Shown here: positions 1 to 9,200 of the stretch, one piece after another
Layout of the letters: each line of letters opens with the position of its first letter
Position numbering within the stretch: the stretch's first letter is position 1
Assembly: GCA_019057735.1 (NCBI GenBank)
Contig: JAHLWV010000032.1
Location: 1 to 14,943, forward strand
Direction of reading: 5' to 3'
Origin: Promethearchaeota archaeon
Lineage (GTDB): Archaea > Asgardarchaeota > Lokiarchaeia > Sigynarchaeales > SOKP01
Length of the DNA stretch: 14,943 nt
Made by a program: the position numbers and the translations under genes
The notes under the pieces: generated by a model
The model's database searches: none
Told to the model about the DNA's origin: nothing
Seen by the model: only the letters and a program-made list of their open reading frames with translations

Positions 1-273
1 ACTACAGGTTTGCTTTTTATGGGCTTCGCAGGCGGAATATTATTTACGTCTCTCATGTACTACAGTCAAACGTTATCTAAAGAAAGGAGAGGTGCTCTAG
101 CCGGTTTAACTACAGCGGGGCAATTTATTGGAATTGCTTTTGTTACTATAACTTTGGAACCTTTTTTTAATTCTGGTGGGATTTCCTTAGTATATGGAGC
201 AATTTTAGCTATTTCTTTAATTTTAATAATTGTATTAACAATTCTAACTATACTAGCAAAGAAACTTCAATAA
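1..273 (+). CDS. MFS-like transporter, C-terminal fragment
   Basis: This is the 3' end of a membrane transporter gene that enters from the left edge; the reading frame is open from base 1, so the true start lies outside the window. The 90 visible residues are strongly hydrophobic and make about two to three membrane segments. Between them sits a short basic loop (SKERRGALAGL, then GQFIG), which resembles the loop and following glycine-rich helix of major facilitator superfamily proteins. It ends in a lysine-containing tail (AKKLQ) and a TAA stop. The substrate cannot be inferred. The gene converges with the minus-strand redox operon and shows no functional link to it. Family assignment rests on a short fragment, so another polytopic transporter family is possible. 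Confidence 0.6.
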   Translation, partial: TTGLLFMGFAGGILFTSLMYYSQTLSKERRGALAGLTTAGQFIGIAFVTITLEPFFNSGGISLVYGAILAISLILIIVLTILTILAKKLQ

Positions 274-278
274 CTATA

Positions 279-292
279 GAAAGAAAAAGAAA
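279..292 (-). terminator. Candidate U-rich terminator of the Hdr operon
   Basis: Downstream of the last minus-strand gene, the minus strand reads TTTCTTTTTCTTTC. Archaeal transcription commonly stops at such U-rich tracts without a hairpin. It lies 28 to 41 bases past the flpD stop, in the short gap between the convergent genes. The call rests on composition and position only. Confidence 0.35.
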
Positions 293-317
293 TAAGTGAA
301 ATAGAAATGAATTAATA

Positions 318-329
318 TTTTAATTTTTT
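318..329 (+). terminator. Candidate T-tract terminator of the transporter gene
   Basis: The plus strand carries a T-rich run about 45 bases after the transporter stop codon. It overlaps the last codons of the convergent flpD gene. Position and composition fit an archaeal intrinsic terminator, but the tract also encodes the C-terminal Leu-Lys-Asn of flpD, so its T-richness may be incidental. Confidence 0.3.
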
Positions 330-757
330 AGTGGACCTAATTCTTTTATTTGGTTTGTGAATTCTGTAATTAATTCTGAAAACCTTTTACCTTCAGAAGC
401 AGAGACCCATTCTAATCGCACACGATTATCATTTATACCAAGTTGTTTAATAAGAATTTTATGCATTCTTTCAAATCGTTCTTTCGCATATTCATTGCCC
501 GTAATATAATGACAGTCACCGATGTGACATCCACTAATTAACACGCCATCTGCGCCATCCTTAAGAGCTTTTAGAACAAAGGAAGGATCAATTCTCCCCG
601 AGCACATCACGCGAATAACTCTAATGTTTGGAGGATATTGAAACCTTGATACTCCTGCTAAATCAGCTCCCGCATAGCTACACCAATTACAACAAAAAAC
701 TAATAAATCTGGTTCAAAATCTTTGGTCTTCTTAAGTTTTTTTTTAGTTTCAGTCAT
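320..757 (-). CDS. mvhD: FlpD/MvhD-type [2Fe-2S] electron-transfer subunit (copy 1)
   Basis: Small soluble protein of 145 residues, the full length of the MvhD/FlpD family (delta subunit of methyl-viologen-reducing hydrogenase). In characterised complexes this subunit carries electrons from a hydrogenase, formate dehydrogenase or F420 enzyme to HdrA. The family signatures are all present: FCCNWCSYAGADLAG at about 21-35, MCSGR at 51-55 and GCHIGDCHY at 76-84; cysteines in these motifs bind the [2Fe-2S] cluster. A lysine-rich N-terminus of about 12 residues precedes the fold. The start is ATG, two bases after the stop of hdrA copy 1, and its GGAGG lies inside the last codons of that gene, so the two are probably translationally coupled. 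It is last in the operon. It resembles the flpD at 5770-6204 more than the long flpD at 9271-10047 and lacks that gene's C-terminal extension. Confidence 0.93.
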   Translation of the reverse strand: MTETKKKLKKTKDFEPDLLVFCCNWCSYAGADLAGVSRFQYPPNIRVIRVMCSGRIDPSFVLKALKDGADGVLISGCHIGDCHYITGNEYAKERFERMHKILIKQLGINDNRVRLEWVSASEGKRFSELITEFTNQIKELGPLKN

Positions 758-759
758 AA

Positions 760-3700
760 TTAGGTGCTTCCTCCGCTTTTTACTTTTTCTAGAAGATATG
801 AATCAATCATTGCGTTAATTTGATCGAAGTCGTAGTGTTTGACTGATATAGCGCCCACAGGGCAAGTTGCCGCACAAGTACCACAACCTTTACACAAAGC
901 TGAATTTATTGATGATTTCTTTATAATAATTGATACATCCTCGAAATCTTTCGTAGTTTCTACTAGTTCAATTGCTTTATAAGGACAGACTTCTTCACAA
1001 TCTCCACAACCAATACATCTGCTTTGAGTGACTTCTGCTACCAATCCAGAAGTAGTTATTTCTCCTGCACTTAGGAATCTGCTTGCCCGACCGGCAGCTC
1101 CACTTGCTTGCGATATAGAGTCTTGTATGTTTTTGGGCCATTGTGCAACGCCACAGAGAAATATTCCATCTGTAGCAAAATCTAAGGGTCTCAGTTTAAC
1201 GTGAGCTTCTAGAAAGAATCCTGTTCTATCTAAAGGTACTTTCAGCATCATTGCTAATTCTTTTAGATTATCTGCAGGAACCATAGGAGTAGCTAAGACG
1301 ATTAAATCGGTTTCAAAATCCAGATTATCTTGTAAATTAGTATCAAATACTTCTACTTTATATTTTTCAGGTGATTTACCTATGTTTGTTATTTTTGGCA
1401 TTTGGTCTAAATCGTATCGTAAAAACATTGCGTCTTTTCTTCGATTACGATAATATTCTTCAAATTCCTTTTTAGCCATTTGAAAATCTCTATATAAGAC
1501 GACAATTTCGAGATTAGGGTTCAGTTCTTTGAGGATATTAATGTTTTTGATTGATGTTCCACAGCACACGTTAGAACAGTAGGTTATACCTTCTTTCTGT
1601 CTAGCGCCAGCGCATAAAATGAAAGTAACGCGCTTTAATTTTTCAAGCCATGATTTATCCACATCTTGTAATTTCTGCTCGAGTTCGAGTTGTGTTATTA
1701 CTTGCTTATTTTTACCGTCATACTGAAATAATCCGTTAGGTTTGAATTCTTGACCGCCTGTAGCAACAATTATCGCTCCAGTTTTTAGCTCTATTATCTC
1801 ACCCTTAGTGTCATTAATAGAAACATCGTAATTTCCGATATAGCCCAAAACATTATTGATAGTTGACTCAAGATGAACTTCAATATTGTTATGATTTTCC
1901 ACTTTACCAACTATTTCGTTCAAAAAGATAGAAGCATCCTCTTGGATTGGATAAAGGATGTTTAACTTGTTCAAATTTCCTCCGAGCTTCTTTTCTTTTT
2001 CTACGATATAAGTTTTAAACCCTTGATTAGCTAATTCTAAGGACGCTGTCATTCCTGAAATACCTCCACCTATTACTATAGCTGTAGGAATAACTGCGAT
2101 CTTCTCTTCCTTTTGAGGTTTAATTAAATTAGATTTTGCTATTGCCATCCTGACTAAATCCATGGATTTGTCAGTAGCGGCTTCTTTTTCTGTCATGTGA
2201 ACCCAAGAACATTGATCTCTTATATTAACCATTTCGAACAAGTATTTATTTAGTCCGGCTTCTTGACAAGTTTCTTGGAATAGGGGTTCGTGAGTTCTTG
2301 GAGTACAAGAAGCTACGATAAATCTATTAAGATTATATTCTTGTATTGTTTCTTTAATCATTTCTTGAGAATCAGAACTGCATGAATATAAATTATCTTC
2401 GCACCAAACTACATTTGGCAACGTTTTTATGTAATCTCTAACATTGGGGACATCAACGTATTTACCAATGTTGATCCCACAATGACAAACAAGCACACCT
2501 ATTCGAATTTCATCAGAAGGTTTAACTTCTTTTTCAGGCACATCAAATACTTTTTCCCTTACTTGAGTAAATTTAGAGGAACTAAGTAATGTAGCTACTT
2601 GAGACGCTACGCCACTTGCGTCAGCAACAGTTTCCGGAATATCCAAGGGTCCTTGGCAAAAACCAACCAAGAAAACACCTTCCCTCGAAGATAAGGATTT
2701 ATTGAAATACGACTTCTCTTTAAAAAATTCGTATTTATCCAGCTCGACATCTAAAATATTAGCTAATTTACTTATATCTTTTTTAGGAACCAGAGGGGTT
2801 GCTAAAACCACTAGATTTGCTCGAAAATCGTTAAACTTACCAGTTTTTAAATCCTCGTAATGAATAATCAAATCGTTAGTTTCTGGATCTTCTTCGATAG
2901 TGCTTATTTTAGTTTGAAAATACTTGACGCCATATTCATCTTGGGCTCTTTGGGTAAATTCATAAAAGTTTTTACCATACGCTCTTATATCGTGTCTGAA
3001 AACAAAGCATTTAGCATTTTCGGAGTGTTCGGCAGTTATAATAGCTTCCTTCGCAGTATACATACAGCACACACTTGAACAGTAAGGAACATTTTCGTGT
3101 AAATCTCTTGATCCTGCACACTGAATAAACGCTATATTTTCAGGTTCTTTTTCGTCGCTAAGTCTTAGAACGTGACCTCCAAATGGACCCGATGCACACA
3201 ATATCCTTTCGTATTCCAGCGCGCTCACTACATTTTGAAATCTATATCCCCATCTTGGAGATAATGCATCTGCAGGCATATCAAAACCAGTGGCTACTAC
3301 AACAGCGCCTACTTTTATATTGATATCTTGCGGTTTTTGCTCAAAGTCGATTGCTTTTGCTTCGCATACTTTTTGACAAACACCACAAACTCCTTTGGTT
3401 AACATTAAACACAACTCTGGATCGATAACATATATCGGAGGGACTGCTTGCGGAAACGGAATATATACTGACTTCCGTTTACCAAGGTTCATTTCGAATA
3501 CATTAGGTACTTGTATTTTGGGGCATTTTGTTGCGCAATCTCCGCACCCTTTACACTTTTCCTCATCGACATACCTTGGTTTCTTTAAAATTGTAACATC
3601 AAAATTGCCAGGTTCTCCTGATATTCCTGTAACTTCGTGATAGGTCATTAATTCGATGTTTGGATTTCTAAACACCTCGACCATCTTCGGGGCAAGGATG

Positions 3701-3867
3701 CAGAGGCTACAATCGTTTGTTGGAAAAGTCTTGTCAAGTTGTGCCATCCGTCCGCCTATTGAAGGCGTTTTTTCTACGAGATACACTTTAAACCCAAGTT
3801 CAGTTAAATCTAAGGAGGTTTGGATGCCTGCAATACCCGCTCCAATGACCAATACGGCTCCTTCCAT
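760..3867 (-). CDS. hdrA: Double-length HdrA (copy 1), FAD/[4Fe-4S] heterodisulfide-reductase subunit A
   Basis: Cytoplasmic flavo-iron-sulfur protein of 1035 residues, about 1.5 times a methanogen HdrA. HdrA bears the FAD that splits or merges electron pairs between a two-electron donor, ferredoxin and HdrB. Order: first thioredoxin-reductase-like half with FAD motif GAGIAG (9-14), inserted ferredoxin region (C105/108/111/115, then C153-X7-C161-X2-C164-X3-C168) and cluster cysteines C250, C263, C267, C268; the canonical HdrA N-terminal domain (VCHCG at about 460, ASCTPRTH at 519, DQCSWVH at 551); second FAD half (GGGISG from 600; C752, C764, C768, C769); two C-terminal ferredoxin clusters (C951-C961 and C992-C1002). 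The ATG overlaps the upstream hdrCB stop as TAATG. Copy 3 is a close paralogue. Oddity: the second half has DFQMAKKEF where the first half has DIRAYGKNF. The first half also resembles QmoA-type proteins. Substrate pair unknown. Confidence 0.93.
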   Translation of the reverse strand: MEGAVLVIGAGIAGIQTSLDLTELGFKVYLVEKTPSIGGRMAQLDKTFPTNDCSLCILAPKMVEVFRNPNIELMTYHEVTGISGEPGNFDVTILKKPRYVDEEKCKGCGDCATKCPKIQVPNVFEMNLGKRKSVYIPFPQAVPPIYVIDPELCLMLTKGVCGVCQKVCEAKAIDFEQKPQDINIKVGAVVVATGFDMPADALSPRWGYRFQNVVSALEYERILCASGPFGGHVLRLSDEKEPENIAFIQCAGSRDLHENVPYCSSVCCMYTAKEAIITAEHSENAKCFVFRHDIRAYGKNFYEFTQRAQDEYGVKYFQTKISTIEEDPETNDLIIHYEDLKTGKFNDFRANLVVLATPLVPKKDISKLANILDVELDKYEFFKEKSYFNKSLSSREGVFLVGFCQGPLDIPETVADASGVASQVATLLSSSKFTQVREKVFDVPEKEVKPSDEIRIGVLVCHCGINIGKYVDVPNVRDYIKTLPNVVWCEDNLYSCSSDSQEMIKETIQEYNLNRFIVASCTPRTHEPLFQETCQEAGLNKYLFEMVNIRDQCSWVHMTEKEAATDKSMDLVRMAIAKSNLIKPQKEEKIAVIPTAIVIGGGISGMTASLELANQGFKTYIVEKEKKLGGNLNKLNILYPIQEDASIFLNEIVGKVENHNNIEVHLESTINNVLGYIGNYDVSINDTKGEIIELKTGAIIVATGGQEFKPNGLFQYDGKNKQVITQLELEQKLQDVDKSWLEKLKRVTFILCAGARQKEGITYCSNVCCGTSIKNINILKELNPNLEIVVLYRDFQMAKKEFEEYYRNRRKDAMFLRYDLDQMPKITNIGKSPEKYKVEVFDTNLQDNLDFETDLIVLATPMVPADNLKELAMMLKVPLDRTGFFLEAHVKLRPLDFATDGIFLCGVAQWPKNIQDSISQASGAAGRASRFLSAGEITTSGLVAEVTQSRCIGCGDCEEVCPYKAIELVETTKDFEDVSIIIKKSSINSALCKGCGTCAATCPVGAISVKHYDFDQINAMIDSYLLEKVKSGGST

Positions 3868-5138
3868 TATTTTTCCACCTCGCTATTCTTATTAGAATCA
3901 ATAACTTTAATATGATTTACCAAAAACTCTGAGAAATCTGTTATTTCGATTGAAGAAATGTCTTCGTAATCCTTTTGTAAGCACGAAAGGTGAATTTTAC
4001 ATTTTGGGCAAGAAGTTAACATAATACTGCCCGCAGATTTGGCTTCAAGCATTCTTTTATACCGAAGGGCTTTTGATTTTTCGTTACAATTCATCCAAGA
4101 GTTCACGCCACAACATAACGAGTTTGATTTGTTATGTTCCATTTCAGTAAAACTATATCCCAACTTTTTGAATTCCGCAAAAATTTCCCGCGTATTAGCA
4201 GTAATGGCGTTATCTTTGGGTAAAAATCTACTTAACCTACATGGATCGTGATAGGTAAACGATATTCCCTCTTCAGACTCATTCTTACCTACAAATTCAA
4301 TTTTACCTTCTTTCCACATTTCGTAAATATATTCGATTATATGTTTAACTTCAAATTTTTGGTTAAAATCTTCAAATAGTTTTGGATATTCGACTTTGAA
4401 AGTTGTATAACATTCGGCACAGGCAGTAACAATAGTTGAGATGCCTGCTTTCTCGAACATTTTAATATTTTTCTTTGCCAATTCGATAAATATTTCTAAT
4501 TTTCCCTGCCCCCAGTAAACATCATGACCACAGCAGATTTCATCTTTAAATAAAACAATTGGTTCTTTTTCGATTTTCGAAATTATCTGCAATGTACTTA
4601 ACGCTATAGAATCTATTTTATCAAATTCGTAATTAAAATAAGGAATACACCCAACATAATACAAAATACTGCCTTTATCAGCAATTTTTATGTTTTTAGG
4701 TACCCACTCGAGAGATCTATCTGGATTAATATAAGGTTGGCTCATTATTTCTGTGATTGTTGTGTAAACACCTTTATGTGCTATCAACTCATCAACATTC
4801 TTTTTCGCTGATTGTCTCATTTTATATCTAGCCATTCTCACTAATTCAGCGAAGTTAATGTTTTCGGGACAATCTTTTAGGCATTGGTTGCAAGTTAAAC
4901 AATCCCAAAAGGTCTCGCTCTCAAGTACTTTTTCTTCAAAACCTTCTATGATGAGTTGAATAATTCTGCTAGGTGTGTATGTCTGGACTTTGCTTAATTG
5001 ACAAACACCACTGCAACGAGCACATTGATAACATCTCCTTAAGATATTTCTTAAATCAGGATTGTAAATTTTATCAAGATATTCTGAGGTATCATCTACA
5101 ACATCTTTTTTCTTGAAATCTTTTTTTGATTCTGTTAT
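3867..5138 (-). CDS. hdrD: HdrC-HdrB fusion (HdrD-like), copy B, with probable ATA start
   Basis: Disulfide-reductase-type subunit of 423 residues with the HdrC-then-HdrB order seen in HdrD. The HdrC part has two CX2CX2CX3C [4Fe-4S] motifs (CYQCARCSGVC at about 36-46, CLTCNQCLKDC at 80-90). The HdrB part has two CCG motifs (VGC..ICCG..ACAEC and DPC..LCCG..SCPKC), which in characterised HdrB hold non-cubane clusters at the disulfide site. The frame opens after TAA at 5144-5142, and no ATG, GTG or TTG includes the HdrC cysteines; the first is GTG at 4841, already past both clusters. ATA at 5138 lies six bases after GAGGAG and aligns exactly with copy A, giving equal lengths. No membrane partner such as HdrE is present, so it is probably soluble with HdrA. 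It overlaps hdrA by one base (TAATG). The product is secure; the start codon is inference. Confidence 0.88.
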   Translation of the reverse strand: MTESKKDFKKKDVVDDTSEYLDKIYNPDLRNILRRCYQCARCSGVCQLSKVQTYTPSRIIQLIIEGFEEKVLESETFWDCLTCNQCLKDCPENINFAELVRMARYKMRQSAKKNVDELIAHKGVYTTITEIMSQPYINPDRSLEWVPKNIKIADKGSILYYVGCIPYFNYEFDKIDSIALSTLQIISKIEKEPIVLFKDEICCGHDVYWGQGKLEIFIELAKKNIKMFEKAGISTIVTACAECYTTFKVEYPKLFEDFNQKFEVKHIIEYIYEMWKEGKIEFVGKNESEEGISFTYHDPCRLSRFLPKDNAITANTREIFAEFKKLGYSFTEMEHNKSNSLCCGVNSWMNCNEKSKALRYKRMLEAKSAGSIMLTSCPKCKIHLSCLQKDYEDISSIEITDFSEFLVNHIKVIDSNKNSEVEK

Positions 5139-5150
5139 AATTTACTCCTC
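5136..5150 (-). promoter_or_regulatory. Ribosome-binding site with non-canonical ATA start, hdrCB copy B
   Basis: The minus strand reads GAGGAG, six bases (TAAATT), then ATA. The TAA is an in-frame stop, so translation cannot begin further upstream. ATT directly after the stop is an alternative, but it is only three bases from the Shine-Dalgarno core. The same string occurs before copy A. Confidence 0.6.
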
Positions 5151-5178
5151 TCTACTCTAAATTCTTTATAAATTGTTG
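5142..5178 (-). pseudogene. Remnant of the 3' end of frhB, carried along by duplication
   Basis: The bases just upstream of hdrCB copy B align with the end of frhB and its junction to hdrCB copy A. Over the 40 bases 5178-5139 against 14410-14371, I count 36 identities. Read in the frhB frame the remnant gives QQFIKNLE and a stop, where frhB has EEFMKNL and a stop. The rest of frhB is absent here. This marks one end of the duplicated segment. Confidence 0.65.
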
Positions 5179-5210
5179 ATGGTGGTCCAAATAAGTTAAA
5201 ATGTAGTATT

Positions 5211-5435
5211 TCAAACACTTAATTTTGAAAATAATAGATATTTATTATTTTTTCGTTTTATATTTGATAAGCGGATCGGAAAGGTTTTATCCAACTGCGC
5301 CATTCGTCCTCCAATAGATGTTTCTCTTTCAACTAAATAAACATTAAATCCGAGTTCAGTTAATTCTATGGAAAATTGAATTCCTACAATACCTTCACCA
5401 ATAACTAACGCAGACTCTTCCATTATTATGAACAC
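5211..5435 (-). pseudogene. Truncated hdrA fossil (first ~48 codons)
   Basis: A 74-codon frame whose first part is clearly the N-terminus of HdrA. From the ATG at 5423 it reads [16 protein letters not shown] and later [14 protein letters not shown], matching HdrA residues 1-49, including the GxGxxG dinucleotide-binding loop. Homology stops abruptly at about 5276, just after the codons for TFP, and the remaining 21 residues ([10 protein letters not shown]...) are unrelated. At the break the DNA matches hdrA copy 3 (AAAACCTTTCCGA) better than copy 1. It cannot make a functional HdrA: all iron-sulfur motifs and most of the FAD domain are gone. A GTG at 5435 could also initiate. It sits between a possible promoter and hdrCB copy B, and may be transcribed as leader sequence. 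Confidence 0.85.
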
Positions 5436-5520
5436 CTTTTTAAGAAATAAAATTTGTAATTACGCTTCTTTAACAATATTGTAAAGATTCTTTTTTAACT
5501 AAATAATGGAGATGTAAAAT

Positions 5521-5534
5521 TATTATATAAATAT
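5521..5534 (-). promoter_or_regulatory. Candidate archaeal TATA box
   Basis: The minus strand reads ATATTTATATAATA, close to the archaeal TATA consensus. Transcription would start about 25 bases downstream, near 5500, about 80 bases before the hdrA fossil ATG and about 360 bases before hdrCB copy B. The AT-rich background makes chance matches likely. A weaker AAATATAAAA lies at 5265-5256. Confidence 0.35.
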
Positions 5535-5552
5535 TGTCATGATAAATCTTCG

Positions 5553-5656
5553 AAAAGTGACAAAAAAAGTGGGTTTCTTTTTGTTTTGCGATATTTTATA
5601 TCGATATTCTGTTCGATTTGTGAATTTTTTTAAAGAATCGTGATCTAAAAGTGACA
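5553..5656. repeat. Pair of AAAAGTGACA repeats flanked by TTCGAA
   Basis: Exact decamer copies lie at 5553-5562 and 5647-5656. TTCGAA palindromes lie at 5549-5554 and 5658-5663, on the outer side of each decamer. The pair is upstream of the TATA-like element for minus-strand transcription, so it could be a regulator site. Two copies in AT-rich DNA are weak evidence. Confidence 0.3.
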
Positions 5657-5749
5657 TTTCGAAATTAGGCAATTTCTTTAAGTTTCAATTTGAACCTCTA
5701 TTCATAAATATAAGAAGTTAAAATAATTAGAATTAACGATTCCACTATT

Positions 5750-5765
5750 CTTAAAATTAAAACAG
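5750..5765 (-). terminator. Weak T-rich candidate terminator after flpD copy 2
   Basis: Just past the flpD stop, the minus strand reads CTGTTTTAATTTTAAG. It is T-rich without a clear stem. If used, it would separate the upstream operon (frhB to flpD copy 2) from the downstream unit. Confidence 0.2.
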
Positions 5766-5769
5766 TATT

Positions 5770-6204
5770 TTAAATAATCTTAAGAGGACCTAATTCTTTA
5801 ATTTCGTTAGAAAACTCTGTAATTAAATCAGAAAATCGTTTACCCTCAGATGCGCTTACCCATTCAAGCTTAAATCTCTTTTCAAGACTCATCATCTTCA
5901 AAACTTTTTGATAGCGCTCAATCCTTTCTTTGGCAAATTGATTCCCTTTTAAGTAGTGGCAATCTCCAATATGGCACCCGGTTACAAGAACACCGTCAAC
6001 TCCATCTTTAAAGGCTTCTAAAATGAAGGCAGGATCAACTCTACCAGAACACATAACACGCACTATCCTTATAGTAGGGGGATATTGATATCGTGAAACA
6101 CCCGCCAAATCTGCTCCAGCATAACTACACCAACTACAACAAAAACATAATATTTTAGGTCTAAATCCTATATGTTTTTCTTCATTTTTTGTCTTACTTT
6201 TCAA
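5770..6204 (-). CDS. mvhD: FlpD/MvhD-type [2Fe-2S] electron-transfer subunit (copy 2)
   Basis: Short FlpD of 144 residues with the complete family motif set: FCCSWCSYAGADLAG (21-35), MCSGR (51-55) and GCHIGDCHY (76-84), plus an additional cysteine at position 20. It should accept or deliver electrons between HdrA and a partner oxidoreductase. The start is TTG at 6204, four bases after a GAGG sequence; the frame upstream offers no better start, and a lysine-rich N-terminus like that of copy 1 follows. It lies 25 bases after hdrA copy 2 and is the last gene before the non-coding gap. Its C-terminal half (WVSASEGKRFSDLITEF, ending KELGPLKII) is nearly the same as that of copy 1, marking these two as the closer pair among the three flpD genes. 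Confidence 0.92.
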   Translation of the reverse strand: MKSKTKNEEKHIGFRPKILCFCCSWCSYAGADLAGVSRYQYPPTIRIVRVMCSGRVDPAFILEAFKDGVDGVLVTGCHIGDCHYLKGNQFAKERIERYQKVLKMMSLEKRFKLEWVSASEGKRFSDLITEFSNEIKELGPLKII

Positions 6205-6229
6205 GAGACCTCAAATTTTTTTATATATT

Positions 6230-9200
6230 TTAAATTTTAATTAAAAGAGCTCTAATCATAGCATTGATTTGTTCAAAACCAAAATGTTTAATTATAATAG
6301 CTGAATTTGGACATTGGGCTCCACACGTACCACATCCTTTACAAAGTGCAGAATTTACATAAGATTTTTTTGTGATTAATGTAAAATCTTCAAATTCTAT
6401 TTCCTTTTCTATTAATTCTATTGCATTAAATTGACACACCTCAGCGCATTTTCCACACCCAATACATACCTCTTCTAAAGCTGTAGCAACTAATCCAGAA
6501 GTGATTATTTCTTTAGTAGCTAATATTTTAACAGCTTGTGCTGCCGCACCGTTTGCTTGGGTGATTGATTCGCTAATATTTTTAGGTGAATGCGCCAACC
6601 CGCATAAAAATATTCCCTCAGTAGCAAAATCTAAGGGTCTCAGTTTAACATGAGCCTCTAAAAAGAATTTATCCTCATTAAGGGGTACTTTTAGCAATTT
6701 TGCTAATTCTTCATTCTCTTCTTTAGGTGCAACTATACCAGTACTTAATACTACTATATCGGGATTAATTTCCAATTCTCCGGAATCAGGTTGATTAACT
6801 AAAACTTTCAGTTCTTTATTTTCTATTTTTACTTCAGGAGGTTTTTTTCCATCAAATCTAATGAAAATTACACCCTTCTCTCTAGCTAAATTGTAATATT
6901 TTTCTTTAAAACCGTATGTCCTTATATCACGATATAAAATTATAATTTCTGTATTTGGATTGATTTTTTTAACCTTTAAGGCGTTTTTGATAGCCTCAGA
7001 GCAACAAATTCTACTACAGTAGGGGTTATCTTCATTTCTAGAACCTATGCACTGAATCATTACTATTGAATTTGTATTCTTTATCTCTTCCGATTCGTTA
7101 ATGTTCTTTTCAAGATTGGATTGCGTAACAATTCTACTGTCCTTTTCATACATGTATTCTTTTGGTTGATATTCTTTTGCACCTGTAGCTACAATAATTA
7201 TTCCATGCTCAAGATCAACATTTTCCTTTCCTTTTCCATAAGATATATTTGTGTTAAAATTCCCGATGTATCCAGACATCGAATTGATTTGAGAATTCGT
7301 AAAAATATGAATTAAGTTATTATCCTCAACTTTCTTGATTAATTTTATGAGAAATGTTTGGACATCGTCATTTTCAAGAGTTTGATAAATATTTGTAGCA
7401 AATCCGCCTAATAAATCTTCTTTTTCTAATAAATATACTTCGAAGCCTTGAGATGCTAAGTTTAAAGCGGCAGTCATTCCTGAGATTCCCCCTCCTATGA
7501 TTAAACCTTTATCAATTACTTCGAGTTCTTGTTCTTGTAAGGGAACTAATTGTCTTGCTTTAGCAACTGCCATTCTTACTAAATCTTTAGATTTTTCTGT
7601 TGCTTCTTCTTTGTTGTGCATATGAACCCATGAGCACTGATCTCTGATATTAGCCATTTCAAATAAATATTTATTTAATCCTACTTCTCTAATTGTTGAT
7701 TGAAACAACGGTTCGTGAGTTCTGGGAGTGCATGAGGCAACTATAACTCTATTCAATTTGTTATTTTCTATTTTTTCTTTTATGTTAATTTGGGTATCAG
7801 CAGAACATGTATATAGGTTATGCTCAGCATAAACAACATCAGGTAGAGTTTTAATATATTCTACTACTCCAGGAACATCAACAACCCCTCCGATATTTAA
7901 TCCACAATGGCATACAAATACACCAATTCGAGGGGGTTGATCACTTACATCTATTTCCTTAGGAAGTACTTTTTTTGAGATTAAGGTATTTCTTGCTTGA
8001 GATAAGAGAGAATTCACACACCCAGCAGCCGAACTTGCTTCAATAACGGTTTCTGGAATATCTTTAGGTCCTGCAAAACATCCACAAACATATACTCCAG
8101 GTCTAGAAGTCTCTACAGGATTAAAACTGTTTGTTTTGCAAAATCCATATTCATTTAATTCGATTTTTAATTTATTTGCGATTTCTTTAGCGGTTCGATT
8201 AGGTTGAATACCTACAGCAAGGACTACTAGATTAAATATTTCTTCAACAAGCTCTCCATTTTCTTTTTCATAAAGAATCTTAATATCTTTTGATTCAGAT
8301 ATTTCTTTGATTGTAGAGATTCTTCTTCGAATGTACCTTATACCATGTTCATTTCTTGCTCGCTCAATATATTTATCAAAATCTTTACCGTAAGCTCTGA
8401 TGTCCATTGTAAAAATCGTTGGTTCAACTATATCCATATGTTCTTTTGCAATAACCGCTTCCTTTGTTGTATACATACAACATACAGAAGAACAATATTC
8501 AACCCCACATTTTTTATCTCTTGATCCAATACAATGTAAAAACGCGATTTTTCGAGGAATAATACCATCAGATGGGCGTAGTATTAATCCTGCGTGTGGA
8601 CCGCTAGCACTCAATATACGTTCAAATTGGATACTTGTAACCACATTCAAAAACTTATTATAGCCGAGGTTCACTAATGGAGCGGGTTCAAACTCATCAA
8701 ATCCAATTGCTAAAATTATAGCACCCACATCAAGGCTAATTTTTTTATCTTTAAGAGTATAATCTATAGCATTAGCCTTACAAACACTCTTACACACTTC
8801 ACAACCAATGCATTTTTGCTTATTAATTGAAAAAACCAAGGGAACTGCTTGAGGAAACTTTACGGAAATTGCTCCCGTATTTGATAATTTTTCATTAAAA
8901 AAGTCAATTGCTTCTATAGGGCATTTTTGAGAACAAACACCGCATCCAGTACATTTATCTTGATCTAAATAAAGTGTTTTTTGAATCACATCAACTTTGA
9001 ACTTTCCAGCTATACCTTCAACCTTTTCTACAGAAGTGTTTATTAGAATATCAATATTCTCGTGACGACCCGTCTCTACTAGTTTCGGAGCAAGGATACA
9101 TATTGCACAATCGTTAGTAGGGAAAGTCTTGTCTAATTGAGACATTACTCCTCCAATACTAGTTGTAGATTCCACTAAATAAACTTTAAAACCTGAATCT

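Larger units (their letters stand above)
760..5178 (-). repeat. Duplicated frhB-tail/hdrCB/hdrA segment, copy B
   Basis: This segment matches 10049-14410 gene for gene: the end of frhB, the unusual ribosome-binding site, hdrCB (same length of 423 codons) and hdrA. Both copies remain full-length and intact. Many differences are silent, so both appear to be under selection. Beyond hdrA the similarity switches: a short flpD follows here, a long flpD follows in copy A. Confidence 0.8.
5436..5769. other. Non-coding gap between flpD copy 2 and the hdrA fossil
   Basis: The longest gene-free stretch in the window. I see no plausible coding frame and no structural RNA. It is very AT-rich. It contains a TATA-like element on the minus strand (5534-5521), the decamer AAAAGTGACA twice (5553-5562 and 5647-5656), each next to a TTCGAA palindrome, and the palindrome ATATCGATAT (5598-5607). 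It probably holds the promoter of the downstream fossil-hdrCB-hdrA-flpD unit. Confidence 0.6.

Noticed and set aside
1..273. Functional link between the MFS-like transporter and the Hdr array
   Set aside because: The transporter is on the opposite strand and convergent, so it shares no promoter with the array, and its substrate is unknown.
2860..4251. Several plus-strand frames of 70-81 codons opposite hdrA copy 1 and hdrCB copy B (similar ones at 7121, 8400, 11190, 13121 and 13664)
   Set aside because: Each is antisense to a gene with complete family motifs. None shows domain signatures, and their compositions reflect the complementary strand.
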